A stretch of DNA of 32,302 bases from a virus. Each line of letters starts with the position of its first letter. The stretch's first letter is position 1. Location of the stretch: positions 1 through 32,302 of IMG/VR virus record IMGVR_UViG_3300023174_002331, one strand, 5' to 3'. The translations under genes and the position numbers were made by a program. The notes beneath the pieces are model-generated. The model searched no databases. It was not told the origin of the DNA and was given only the letters and a program-made list of their open reading frames with translations. Positions 1 through 5,784 of this stretch are shown in pieces.

Positions 1-2
1 AA

Positions 3-122
3 ATATATGATGAGAATTTTTCTCATTTTGATTTCATGGATAACATGAATGGTGGAGAATGTGATTGTAAATTACATATGGCAATGGATTTAATGTATGA
101 ATATGGGGGTGGATTATGCTAG
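3..122 (+). CDS. partial hypothetical protein (C-terminal end)
   Basis: An open frame runs from the window edge to TAG at 120-122; its start lies outside. The visible 39 residues end with NGGECDCKLHMAMDL and MYEYGGGLC. The CDC pair and a lone terminal Cys are the only notable residues. It overlaps the next ATG by 7 nt, the usual spacing in this gene chain, which supports it being real. No function recognised. Confidence 0.5.
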   Translation: MYDENFSHFDFMDNMNGGECDCKLHMAMDLMYEYGGGLC

Positions 123-283
123 GCTATACATATAAGGATATACAAGCCTTTGGTAATAGTTTGACTTGGGCTATTGATACCGCCAAATCTCAGGGTAATG
201 AGCAACAATGGAAAGAGTTGTTAATAGTATGGGATTTCTTTGAGGGATTACTAGCAGAAGGGTATTTGACTAATGAAAGTTAG
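116..283 (+). CDS. small hypothetical protein (55 aa)
   Basis: ATG at 116, preceded by the purine-rich GGGGGTGGA, which can serve as a ribosome site. The product begins MLGYTYKDIQAFGNSLTWAI and continues as an amphipathic helical protein (WKELLIVWDFFEGLLAEGYL). It overlaps both neighbours by a few bases, so translation is probably coupled. It contains one copy of the dispersed motif TACCGCC (178-184). No family recognised. Confidence 0.6.
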   Translation: MLGYTYKDIQAFGNSLTWAIDTAKSQGNEQQWKELLIVWDFFEGLLAEGYLTNES

Positions 284-479
284 AATTGCTATTGAGCAGA
301 TTATAGATCTAGATGACGCTATGTCTAATGATATAGGGTTTGAACTCTATGGTCCTGAAGATATGAGTAATAATGACAAGGTTGATTATCTAGTTACCCG
401 CTTTGCTGAGGACATTGATAGTCTTGTAAAATATGATGAGGTAAGAGACCAAATCCTAGTAGAATACATAGAGGATTAA
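273..479 (+). CDS. small acidic hypothetical protein (68 aa)
   Basis: Starts at ATG 273 inside the end of the preceding gene (11-nt overlap) and ends one base before the next ATG. The product is strongly acidic (IIDLDDAMSNDIGFELYG, RFAEDIDSLVKYDEV) with no Cys and no membrane segment. Such small acidic proteins are typical of early phage regions, but no function can be assigned. Confidence 0.65.
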   Translation: MKVRIAIEQIIDLDDAMSNDIGFELYGPEDMSNNDKVDYLVTRFAEDIDSLVKYDEVRDQILVEYIED

Positions 480-480
480 T

Positions 481-696
481 ATGTGGACTAAGTATGATTA
501 TCTATGTACTGATTGTGATGCCCTTATAGAGATTACTGCTTGTGCAGATAAGGTTCTTGATCCCGCTTGCATTTGTGGGGGATTAGGAATAGTTATCCTA
601 TTATCACAAGGAGAAGGAACAGGACCTCTCCTGGAGCCTGTGACTAAGGTCACACCAAGAGAAGTTGTAAAAATTAACACCAACCCTTATAATTAA
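481..696 (+). CDS. zinc-ribbon-like small protein (71 aa)
   Basis: Begins MWTKYDYLCTDCDALIEI and has CTDC at residues 9-12, C21, and CIC around 30-32. This resembles the FmdB/zinc-ribbon-8 layout of a short beta hairpin with paired knuckles, although the second knuckle is CxC rather than CxxC. The tail (TPREVVKINTNPYN) is polar. ATG 481 follows the previous stop by one base. Probably a metal-binding regulatory or structural peptide; the exact role is unknown. Confidence 0.65.
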   Translation: MWTKYDYLCTDCDALIEITACADKVLDPACICGGLGIVILLSQGEGTGPLLEPVTKVTPREVVKINTNPYN

Positions 697-699
697 TAT

Positions 700-852
700 A
701 TGGACATAAATACATTAAGAGAGTATATTAATATTCATATAATCTCATTAGAGCAAGACCTACAAGATAATCCTGAGTCTGAGAATGTTATAGATATAGC
801 AGGTCAGATTGAAGGGTGTAAGCATATATTAGGAGTAATCAATGAGCACTAA
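700..852 (+). CDS. small hypothetical protein (50 aa)
   Basis: ATG 700 to TAA 850-852. The product starts MDINTLREYINIHIISLEQD and looks like one long helix (coiled-coil-like, SLEQDLQDNPESENV). It follows the zinc-ribbon gene by 3 nt and overlaps the next gene by 11 nt, so it fills what would otherwise be an unexplained 145-bp gap. No family recognised. Confidence 0.6.
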   Translation: MDINTLREYINIHIISLEQDLQDNPESENVIDIAGQIEGCKHILGVINEH

Positions 853-1126
853 GTATCCCTTCATACCGCCGCATTTAGAAAAAGGATTAGAGGACATCTC
901 CATACCACTAATAGATTTAATACATGGTCATCTTAAAGTAGCCATGATTGACGCAGAGGTAGAACTTGAGTCTAAGAAAGAACAAGAAGAGTATTCAGGT
1001 GACGCTATGGATAGCATGGAGCGTACTTATGCTGAGGGCTATATGGAGGCCTTGACAGAACTGTATTGCTTGACGTATAATTTATCTATTGACCGTAAAA
1101 ATATTGAGGAGAAATACTATGCCTAA
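842..1126 (+). CDS. hypothetical protein (94 aa)
   Basis: ATG 842 lies inside the preceding gene. The product begins MSTKYPFIPPHLEKGLEDIS and is otherwise helical and acidic (AEVELESKKEQEEYSGDAM, YAEGYMEALTELYCLTYNLS). No domain recognised. The motif ATACCGCC lies at 863-870 within the coding sequence. It overlaps the next gene by 8 nt. Confidence 0.65.
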   Translation: MSTKYPFIPPHLEKGLEDISIPLIDLIHGHLKVAMIDAEVELESKKEQEEYSGDAMDSMERTYAEGYMEALTELYCLTYNLSIDRKNIEEKYYA

Positions 1127-1298
1127 GTGTTTAGACTGTGACAACACCACTAGATTTTGGTATCAAGAAATGGGAAATAAACTTGGTATATATAATGAGG
1201 ACGGCACTCTTGATGATGTAGAGGATGACTACTACGACGAGGTAGAGGGTGGCACCTGTGCTGAGTGTGACTCTACAAATATCGAGGGTAAACTATGA
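1119..1298 (+). CDS. zinc-ribbon protein (59 aa)
   Basis: The start is taken at ATG 1119, not the upstream TTG at 1089, because GAGGAG at 1105-1110 sits 8 nt before it. Two knuckles, CLDC (residues 4-7) and CAEC (about 49-52), flank a strongly acidic loop (DDVEDDYYDEVEGG), giving a two-CxxC zinc ribbon. It overlaps the next ATG by 4 nt. Likely a small nucleic-acid or protein-binding factor; the specific role is unknown. Confidence 0.7.
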   Translation: MPKCLDCDNTTRFWYQEMGNKLGIYNEDGTLDDVEDDYYDEVEGGTCAECDSTNIEGKL

Positions 1299-1675
1299 GT
1301 ACTAAACTTATTGAACTTACCTTTGATGAATGGCTAGATACATATAAGCCTATTACTAATCATATAGATACTAATGCTTCTTTTCAAAATGAAGAAGGCG
1401 AAGGTATTATGTTTGAAACCTATGGGGAAGAAGTAGATTTTGTAAAGCAGCAAGACCCTAATAGGATATGGATGTATGGCTCTGGCGATGACGGTGGTAC
1501 ATACATCTGGTCTGGCTGGGGATTTGTAAATAGATTAGGATACTTTATCACAGAAGTACCTTTCTCAGATAGTGAGATTGTTCAGGTGCTTGTTGCAGAA
1601 CCCGACTTGACATGCGACCTGTGTGATGAGATAATTGATACAGACCAAGAACATCAATGCGAGGAGATAGAATGA
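1295..1675 (+). CDS. hypothetical protein with C-terminal Cys/His knuckle (126 aa)
   Basis: Begins MSTKLIELTFDEWLDTYKPI. The middle is aromatic and Gly-rich (RIWMYGSGDDGGTYIWSGWG), suggesting a beta fold. The C-terminus carries CDLC, then HQC, a possible zinc site. ATGA overlap at both ends indicates translational coupling. No known family identified; it resembles small conserved actinophage proteins of unknown role. Confidence 0.65.
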   Translation: MSTKLIELTFDEWLDTYKPITNHIDTNASFQNEEGEGIMFETYGEEVDFVKQQDPNRIWMYGSGDDGGTYIWSGWGFVNRLGYFITEVPFSDSEIVQVLVAEPDLTCDLCDEIIDTDQEHQCEEIE

Positions 1676-1998
1676 CAACGACCCAACTAGAAGGACTAGT
1701 AATTGCAGGACACATTTCAGTAGACTCAGGACAAGCAATGGTAGGCGACCCCTGCTATCTTGACAATTGGGATACAAATAAAAACGATGAATGGAATTTA
1801 GAAGGCAAGGTAGGAGAGTATTCCTATCAAGGTGCTAGTGCTACTACCCTTTCTAATAACTATGGGCAACTAGGTTTTGCAGATGCCGTTGTTTTTAGCA
1901 CAGGCTATGGTGACGGACTTTATCCTGTTTATGTTCAAATGAATGCTGACGGACGAGTTAGCAAGATTGTAATCGACTTTGAGGGAGACATTGAATAA
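1672..1998 (+). CDS. DUF4241-like hypothetical protein (108 aa)
   Basis: ATG 1672 is chosen over the in-frame ATG 1657 because GAGGAG (1661-1666) precedes it and it forms an ATGA overlap with the previous stop. The product has SGQAMVGDPCYLDNW near the N-terminus and FSTGYGDGLYPVYVQ followed by SKIVIDFEGD at the C-terminus. That pattern (GDPCY...GYGDGLYPVY...DF) recalls DUF4241-like phage proteins. The function of that family is not known to me and the family match is tentative. Confidence 0.6.
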   Translation: MTTTQLEGLVIAGHISVDSGQAMVGDPCYLDNWDTNKNDEWNLEGKVGEYSYQGASATTLSNNYGQLGFADAVVFSTGYGDGLYPVYVQMNADGRVSKIVIDFEGDIE

Positions 1999-2390
1999 TG
2001 GGTGCACGTATTAACTATGTATTTAAAGATTCAGATTCACATCCTGCAGTAGTACTTTACAGTCACTGGGGTGAGACCGAATGGCAACGGGACCTAGCAA
2101 TGGCACTGGAGCATTCAAGGCCTAGGTGGATTGATGACACATATGCAACACGTATGATGATTAGTTATCTTACGCAAGATTCAACGCTAGAGGAGACAGG
2201 GTTTGGTATTTATGCTGTTGACCCTAAGAACCTTATGCTAGGAGATTTTACAGTCATCGTGGACCTATTACATAAGACCGTCTATGAGGAGGGCTCAGAT
2301 GTATACGTACGCTGGAATGCATTCATTGAGGCCTACAACCCTAAAGTTTTAGTTGAGGCAAGCGCTACTGAGGGGTCACATAGCGCATAA
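1998..2390 (+). CDS. conserved phage hypothetical protein (130 aa)
   Basis: Begins MGARINYVFKDSDSHPAVVL and continues YSHWGETEWQRDLAMAL, an arrangement I associate with a conserved actinophage hypothetical family. It is rich in Trp and acidic residues, with no Cys or membrane segment. It is the last gene before the terminator at 2396-2439 and overlaps the previous stop by one base, so it closes the first transcription unit. Confidence 0.7.
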   Translation: MGARINYVFKDSDSHPAVVLYSHWGETEWQRDLAMALEHSRPRWIDDTYATRMMISYLTQDSTLEETGFGIYAVDPKNLMLGDFTVIVDLLHKTVYEEGSDVYVRWNAFIEAYNPKVLVEASATEGSHSA

Positions 2391-2395
2391 TAAAA

Positions 2396-2439
2396 GGGGG
2401 GCGCAGTCTGTGGTGGGGTTGCGCCTCCCACTATTTTTT
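2396..2439 (+). terminator. intrinsic terminator
   Basis: GGGGGGCGCA (2396-2405) pairs with TGCGCCTCCC (2420-2429) over 10 bp with one G-T pair, and is followed by a T-run at 2434-2439. It lies 5 nt after the stop at 2390 and 18 nt before the next start. The A-run before the stem is short. Confidence 0.85.
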
Positions 2440-2456
2440 GATACAATGGAGGAACC

Positions 2457-2681
2457 ATGTATAAAATTAATCGAACGGTACAAATAACATCAGAGGAAAA
2501 GGTAGCCAAGAAAATGGCTCTACTCCTATCTGACCTGACCCTAGATTTAGACAAGGTTGGCTATCACTTGGCACACTCTAATCCTTATCTATGGTATGCT
2601 CGTTCTATTGAAGTTTTAGAAGCGGCACTGTATAATAAAGAAGTAGAACAACTTAACAAATGGGGAGAATATAAATCATGA
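2457..2681 (+). CDS. hypothetical protein (74 aa)
   Basis: Strong GGAGG (2448-2452) four bases before ATG 2457. The product is helical (MYKINRTVQITSEEKVAKKM; LIEVL-type heptads around SIEVLEAALYNKEVEQL). It lies just after the terminator, so it needs its own promoter or readthrough; TACAAT at 2442-2447 is a weak -10 candidate. No family recognised. Confidence 0.65.
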   Translation: MYKINRTVQITSEEKVAKKMALLLSDLTLDLDKVGYHLAHSNPYLWYARSIEVLEAALYNKEVEQLNKWGEYKS

Positions 2682-2944
2682 CAGATTTTGAAACACAGTG
2701 TGAAATCTTATCTGACCTTTGGCTTAACTATAAAGACAATGTAGAGTTAAAAGATTTTATTGAATACAATGATTTGGGATTGCCTCTTGCTTATGTGATC
2801 CATACTGATTTGGCGAGGGTAACAGAAGATGGTGTTCCCTATGTAGAAGAAACATTTAATCTACTATGTGCTGCATTAGAATTAGATATGGAAGCAGACT
2901 ATCTTAATCTTAATGAAATGCTTGGGGAATCAGAAGAAGAATAA
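2678..2944 (+). CDS. acidic hypothetical protein (88 aa)
   Basis: ATG 2678 overlaps the previous stop (ATGA) and has GGGGAG about 10 nt upstream. The product is strongly acidic and ends LNEMLGESEEE. It contains DLGLPLAYVIHTDLARVT and FNLLCAALELDMEADYL. It is the last rightward gene before the gene-free origin region. No family recognised. Confidence 0.65.
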   Translation: MTDFETQCEILSDLWLNYKDNVELKDFIEYNDLGLPLAYVIHTDLARVTEDGVPYVEETFNLLCAALELDMEADYLNLNEMLGESEEE

Positions 2945-2992
2945 AATAGTTTGATGTCAGCAGGCCGTGACTGGTCTGACTGGCCCCGGCAA

Positions 2993-3002
2993 TTGTATAC
3001 AA
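2993..3002. promoter_or_regulatory. perfect palindrome, possible operator
   Basis: TTGTATACAA is its own reverse complement and sits 48 bp after the last rightward gene. Just upstream the direct repeat TGACTGG occurs twice (about 2968-2983), bounded by GGCC. This could be a binding site for a dimeric regulator; no bound protein can be named. Confidence 0.35.
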
Positions 3003-3030
3003 AACGGACATATCAGACAAACATTTTATA

Positions 3031-3120
3031 AAAACCTTATTACGAAGGACCAAAAAATTTTCCAGATTCATGGAATAAAAATCTTATTACGATAGACAAA
3101 TATTTTTCCAGATTCATGGA
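3031..3120. repeat. 46-bp-period direct repeat, two copies
   Basis: Copies at 3031-3074 and 3077-3120 are alike over 44 nt, with only a few differences in the middle. Each ends in TTCCAGATTCATGGA, which itself contains the inverted pair TCCA/TGGA, and each contains CTTATTACGA. The unit is too long and too few for CRISPR; as part of an origin it would be called an iteron. Confidence 0.8.
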
Positions 3121-3188
3121 GTATATCAAACAAACATATCTTTGTCAAGTATCCAGGTATATAGAGTATATTATATATAGGGGTATTT

Positions 3189-3235
3189 GGTATACTTTTA
3201 TATACCGCCGCCTTTTGGCGGCACCCCGAAGGGGT
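3189..3235. repeat. three consecutive short hairpins
   Basis: GGTATA-CTTTTA-TATACC (3189-3206), GCCGCC-TTTT-GGCGGC (3207-3222) and ACCCC-GAA-GGGGT (3223-3235) follow each other without a gap. None has a proper T-run after it, so a terminator is unlikely. ATACCGCC, the dispersed oriented motif, bridges hairpins one and two. Such folded single-strand structures can serve as primosome or initiator sites; that role is inference. Confidence 0.6.
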
Positions 3236-3478
3236 ATAAAGAAGATCACCTGATACACAAAACCTCTATAGTAAAAGACATTACGAACAAACAATTCTTT
3301 TCCCCAAATTATCCAAACATTATATACATTTTTAAAACATTTGTCTATAGTTTTTGGATATTTTTGGGGATTTTTCCTATGTTTTTATATAGGGTTTTTA
3401 CTTGACAAATAAGGATTTTATGGGTATAATCCAGCAAAAAAGGATTTGACATATAAAGGTTTTTATGATATGGGGTTT

Positions 3479-3547
3479 GGGAACTGGGTTGGTTTGAACT
3501 GCAGCATTACGAGCCGCCTCTTAAAGATGCTCCATAACCCATTTCCC
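3479..3547. other. long-stem structured element, possible ncRNA
   Basis: GGGAACTGGGTT (3479-3490) pairs with AACCCATTTCCC (3536-3547) in 11 of 12 positions. The 45-nt interior is GC-richer than its surroundings and can form AGCAT/ATGCT or GAGC/GCTC inner stems. On the - strand the interior includes GTTCAAACC, a tRNA T-loop-like string, but no cloverleaf forms. A near-consensus TTGACA (3446-3451) precedes it on the + strand without a good -10 at 17 nt. It may be a replication-primer or regulatory RNA, or a DNA structure of the origin. Confidence 0.5.
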
Positions 3548-3598
3548 TCCACTTTCCTCCATAAAACACATATGATTATATAATCAGTAATATATTAT

Positions 3599-3670
3599 TG
3601 TGGATAACATGTGGATAACTTGTCTCATATTGTGGATAAAGGTGTGGATAATTATGGAATATGTGGATAA
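3599..3670. promoter_or_regulatory. array of five perfect DnaA boxes
   Basis: TGTGGATAA, the complement of the DnaA-box consensus TTATCCACA, occurs exactly at 3599-3607, 3610-3618, 3631-3639, 3643-3651 and 3662-3670, all in one orientation. One-mismatch boxes in the opposite orientation lie outside the array at 3309-3317 (TTATCCAAA) and 3693-3701 (TTATCCAGA). Five exact 9-mers in 72 bp cannot be chance. Binding by host DnaA is inferred. Confidence 0.9.
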
Positions 3671-3673
3671 GTT

Positions 3674-3877
3674 TTATAGATTTTTCAGGGTATTATCCAG
3701 AGGAACTTCACTCTGATATCCCGTATGGCATTTATTGCAATATGATCTAGGAGCCTTACTTCTGGGATTTCCTTCAACCAGGATAATCTGTCCTATTCTA
3801 TCCATTCCAATAAGAACCTCATCTATAGTCTTTGTATATACTATAGGAGTAAGGTATGTATTACATATAGGGCACAT
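3674..3877 (-). CDS. zinc-ribbon small protein (67 aa)
   Basis: Leftward gene with CPIC at residues 2-5 and CNKC at about 47-50, a two-knuckle zinc ribbon. The rest (IDEVLIGMDRIGQIILVEG) is a short beta-alpha segment. It starts leaderless: a -10-like TAGAAT ends 6 nt before its ATG. The stop lies 3 nt from the last DnaA box. It could be an origin-linked regulator, but nothing in the sequence proves this. Confidence 0.65.
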   Translation of the reverse strand: MCPICNTYLTPIVYTKTIDEVLIGMDRIGQIILVEGNPRSKAPRSYCNKCHTGYQSEVPLDNTLKNL

Positions 3878-3883
3878 AAGTCT

Positions 3884-3889
3884 ATTCTA
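3884..3889 (-). promoter_or_regulatory. -10 box, leaderless promoter for the leftward zinc-ribbon gene
   Basis: TAGAAT on the - strand, then 6 nt, then ATG at 3877, so transcription would start at the start codon. No convincing -35 is seen. It is divergent to the -10 box at 3921-3926. Confidence 0.45.
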
Positions 3890-3920
3890 GCATATACCGT
3901 CGCAAAATTGCCATATGGGG

Positions 3921-3926
3921 TATAAT
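3921..3926 (+). promoter_or_regulatory. -10 box, leaderless promoter
   Basis: TATAAT, then exactly 6 nt, then ATG at 3933. No ribosome site can fit. The -35 region is weak. The oriented motif variant ATACCGTC lies between the two divergent promoters at 3893-3900. Confidence 0.55.
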
Positions 3927-3932
3927 TGAGAT

Positions 3933-4046
3933 ATGACTGGAATAACATGCTCTATATGTGGAAATGAAAATGCAACTCAAGTAACTACCTCTGGGAACTA
4001 TTGTGTAGCCTGTTATGGTAGATATTATGAAAATAGGAAGCGTTAG
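3933..4046 (+). CDS. small zinc-ribbon protein (37 aa)
   Basis: MTGITCSICGNENATQVTTS with CSIC (6-9) and CVAC near residues 24-27 forms a complete minimal zinc ribbon, ending YYENRKR. It is expressed from the leaderless promoter at 3921-3926. Its stop overlaps the stop of the convergent nucleotidyltransferase gene by 4 nt. A 37-aa gene is short, but the two knuckles and the promoter support it. Confidence 0.6.
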   Translation: MTGITCSICGNENATQVTTSGNYCVACYGRYYENRKR

Positions 4047-4672
4047 TTCCTACCCCGCATCTTTTCCCATTTGATTAAGTCATTGGGATAATCAAAATCT
4101 TCTGTCCAGTCATCAATATGGACATACCCATCTGTGTTATAAAATCCTGACTTAGCCTTGTCTAACCCATGAAGATGTAGATATAGTCTCCATGCCCCTG
4201 CTCCGCCTTGTTTCCTGTCTATTAGCGTTTCTATGGATGATTTGATCCTTTGGTTCATACCGCCAGAAAATGCTAAGGCAAAGATTTCCTTGTGATTTTT
4301 ACCTGTATAGGATGACTTATCTTTTCTGAGGAAAAACTTAAACTCATCCTCATTTGACATAATTGTTTTTACTGCCTCATCCGTAAAGTATACATCTCCA
4401 AAGACTATTACTGTTCTTTCCTCATCCCAGATAGGATGGGAAGAATAGACTTTGCCATAGTCAAAGAAATCTCCTACTAATGGGGAGTATGTTTGTCCTA
4501 TTGCATATTGTGGATCTGTGGAGACTATTACGATATTGTCCGTATACCGCTTGAATTGAGCATAGGTTCTATGTAGAAGAACCTGTCCCTCAACTTCAAC
4601 TATATGCTTTGGGACATTACGATAGTTTTCCCATCTCACACCTTCACCTGCTGCAACTATTAATACCTTCAT
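4043..4672 (-). CDS. nucleotidyltransferase (MobA/NTP-transferase-like)
   Basis: 209 aa. The N-terminus, VLIVAAGEGVRWENYRNVPK, matches the NTP_transferase Rossmann signature (AAGxGxRW...PK), in which the Gly/Arg loop and Lys bind the nucleoside triphosphate. VIVFGDVYFTDEAV at about residues 90-103 resembles the GDV/GD metal-binding strand of sugar-1-phosphate nucleotidyltransferases. It probably activates a sugar or related phosphate with CTP or UTP, which would suit the glycan island at 7-17 kb. It is read leftward from a leaderless start between rightward genes. The substrate cannot be read from sequence. Confidence 0.7.
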   Translation of the reverse strand: MKVLIVAAGEGVRWENYRNVPKHIVEVEGQVLLHRTYAQFKRYTDNIVIVSTDPQYAIGQTYSPLVGDFFDYGKVYSSHPIWDEERTVIVFGDVYFTDEAVKTIMSNEDEFKFFLRKDKSSYTGKNHKEIFALAFSGGMNQRIKSSIETLIDRKQGGAGAWRLYLHLHGLDKAKSGFYNTDGYVHIDDWTEDFDYPNDLIKWEKMRGRN

Positions 4673-4678
4673 ACTTTT

Positions 4679-4684
4679 AGTATA
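4679..4684 (-). promoter_or_regulatory. -10 box, leaderless promoter of the nucleotidyltransferase gene
   Basis: TATACT on the - strand followed by 6 nt and ATG 4672. The -35 is weak. It lies beside the -35 of the divergent promoter at 4689-4717, so one bound protein could affect both. Confidence 0.5.
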
Positions 4685-4688
4685 TCAT

Positions 4689-4717
4689 TTGACATACCGC
4701 CTGATTTAGGCTATACT
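4689..4717 (+). promoter_or_regulatory. consensus promoter, leaderless
   Basis: TTGACA (4689-4694), 17-bp spacer, TATACT (4712-4717), then 6 nt to ATG 4724. The spacer contains ATACCGCC (4694-4701). Confidence 0.8.
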
Positions 4718-4723
4718 GATTAG

Positions 4724-4864
4724 ATGAAGATCAACTATGGAACACAGACTGCCAATTATTCTATTGGCATATATGTGCATAACTGGGGCTATCCAGTTAG
4801 ACATGAATGGGAGATTGGCCTATACTTGTTTAAGTGGTATGTGGGAGTGGAGTTCTTTAAATGA
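4724..4864 (+). CDS. small aromatic-rich protein, paralogue A (46 aa)
   Basis: MKINYGTQTANYSIGIYVHN continues WGYPVRHEWEIGLYLF and ends KWYVGVEFFK. It is about 75% identical over its full length to the 46-aa product at 6063-6203. Four Trp residues are conserved, suggesting a compact beta or membrane-interface peptide. Leaderless start, and an ATGA overlap with the next gene. Function unknown; conservation after duplication implies selection. Confidence 0.7.
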   Translation: MKINYGTQTANYSIGIYVHNWGYPVRHEWEIGLYLFKWYVGVEFFK

Positions 4865-5088
4865 CACACGATGAGTTATCAATAGAAGTTAGTCGTAGGC
4901 TACAAGTTGCTTTATATAATGGTGATATACCAGCGATTCATGCTCTTAAAGCAGTAGTAGAGTTGCATAAGCCATATGAACATGAAGTTGTTAGTTATGT
5001 TTTTTGTCAAGGATGTACAATAGATTTAGACTTAGCACCACCCTATCCATGTGAAACAATTCAGGCTATTGAGAAGGAGTTGGGATGA
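4861..5088 (+). CDS. MTHDEL-type phage protein, copy 1 (75 aa)
   Basis: Begins MTHDELSIEVSRRLQVALYN. Ends with CQGC, then PPYPCETIQAIEKELG. The combination of ALKAVVELHKP, a Cys pair and YPCxTIxxI near the C-terminus is a recurrent small actinophage family of unknown function with a probable zinc site. The gene immediately downstream is a diverged copy with the same MTHDELS start. Confidence 0.75.
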   Translation: MTHDELSIEVSRRLQVALYNGDIPAIHALKAVVELHKPYEHEVVSYVFCQGCTIDLDLAPPYPCETIQAIEKELG

Positions 5089-5297
5089 CACACGATGAGT
5101 TATCCAAGAAACTAGAAGCCCTATGGCATGATTCCTTCAAGGATCCAGCCTATGCTACCCTTCGTGCATTGGTTGAATATCACGAACCATTTGATTTTAA
5201 TTTAGGTGAAGAAACCTATACAGCATGTTATTGTGGTAGAGACTATCCGTGTCCAACTATTGAGATTGTTATAGGTAAATTAAATGGACAGATCTAA
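5085..5297 (+). CDS. MTHDEL-type phage protein, copy 2 (70 aa)
   Basis: Starts MTHDELSKKLEALWHDSFKD. It shares ATLRALVEYHEPF, a Cys pair (CYC) and DYPCPTIEIVIGKL with copy 1. It overlaps copy 1 by 4 nt, the arrangement of a tandem duplication. Function unknown; metal binding through Cys residues is likely. Confidence 0.75.
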   Translation: MTHDELSKKLEALWHDSFKDPAYATLRALVEYHEPFDFNLGEETYTACYCGRDYPCPTIEIVIGKLNGQI

Positions 5298-5424
5298 GTC
5301 TCAAATCAGACGTATCTCAGTATCTGCCTGTCCTAAATGTCTAATGTCTAAAGAAGACATTGAGTATTGGGATAGCCATCAGACTATGCAAGATGGGAAT
5401 ATTTGGTGTGCCAAAAGAACCTAG
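5284..5424 (+). CDS. small Cys-containing protein (46 aa)
   Basis: MDRSKSQIRRISVSACPKCL with CPKC at 16-19 and a single Cys in NIWCAKRT at the end. The N-terminus is basic, which would suit nucleic-acid binding. It overlaps the previous gene by 14 nt and fills a gap too short for longer genes. Role unknown. Confidence 0.55.
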   Translation: MDRSKSQIRRISVSACPKCLMSKEDIEYWDSHQTMQDGNIWCAKRT

Positions 5425-5428
5425 AATT

Positions 5429-5524
5429 ATGCAGATGGATTGGAAAGCATTAGGATATGAAAGGGTATGGGTAGATGGCAAAATCAGATGGATTCGGCAA
5501 GATAACAAAGCATCAAAAGACTAA
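5429..5524 (+). CDS. possible 31-aa peptide
   Basis: MQMDWKALGYERVWVDGKIR continues WIRQDNKASKD. ATG 5429 follows the previous stop by 4 nt. It overlaps the next gene by 50 nt, more than is usual here, so one of the two starts may be wrong. The three Trp residues and good coding texture make it plausible, but the evidence is thin. Confidence 0.35.
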   Translation: MQMDWKALGYERVWVDGKIRWIRQDNKASKD

Positions 5525-5753
5525 GATTCTTCCCCTTAGATGGATTGGCAACATATGTGGTGGATATGCAGGCAATCATCTAGTTAAGTGTTTTGATTAT
5601 GATGAAGACAATAGGCATGGCTTTGCCTATAGATACCACGCAAAAATGTATCAAATACTAAATATGCCTTATGAATTATGGGGCACATATTATATGGTTG
5701 ATACTAAGGCTTGGAAAGAAACATTAACCGATGGCGAGTCGCAAGACTCGTAG
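5475..5753 (+). CDS. hypothetical protein (92 aa)
   Basis: Begins MAKSDGFGKITKHQKTKILP, basic at the N-terminus, then aromatic and Gly-rich (GFAYRYHAKMYQILNMPYEL). GGGTA stands just before ATG 5475. No domain recognised. A perfect 6-bp hairpin with a GCAA tetraloop overlaps the last codons. Confidence 0.6.
   Translation: MAKSDGFGKITKHQKTKILPLRWIGNICGGYAGNHLVKCFDYDEDNRHGFAYRYHAKMYQILNMPYELWGTYYMVDTKAWKETLTDGESQDS
5735..5750. other. hairpin with GNRA tetraloop at gene end
   Basis: CGAGTC-GCAA-GACTCG immediately precedes the TAG stop at 5751-5753. There is no T-run, only GGTGGTTT downstream, so it is at best a weak terminator or an RNA-stability element. Confidence 0.45.
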
Positions 5754-5784
5754 GGTGGTTTGTGACTCTATTTTCGCGCCGAAC

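Larger units (their letters stand above)
2945..3673. other. gene-free AT-rich region, candidate replication origin
   Basis: No credible coding frame is seen across about 730 bp. Reading rightwards it holds a 10-bp palindrome, a 46-bp direct repeat inside a flanking ATATCARACAAACAT pair (3010-3024 and 3123-3137), three stacked hairpins, an AT-rich stretch with many T-runs (about 3290-3420), a long-stem structured element, and five exact DnaA boxes. This combination of AT-rich unwinding-type DNA, repeats and an initiator-box array is how DnaA-dependent origins are built. Origin function is inference. Confidence 0.75.

Noticed and set aside
3031-3120. CRISPR repeat array
   Set aside because: Only two 44-nt copies, 2 nt apart, with no spacers and no cas genes.
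3187-3405. Rightward 72-aa frame in the origin region
   Set aside because: It starts inside the hairpin cluster, ends in low-complexity Phe/Ile, lacks a ribosome site, and runs through the repeat-rich AT stretch.
3412-3430. TTGACA and TATAAT close together
   Set aside because: They are only 7 nt apart, so they cannot be one sigma-70-type promoter.
3490-3540. Degenerate tRNA on the - strand
   Set aside because: GTTCAAACC looks like a T-loop, but T-stem and anticodon-stem bases do not pair and there is no consistent acceptor; kept only as a structured element.
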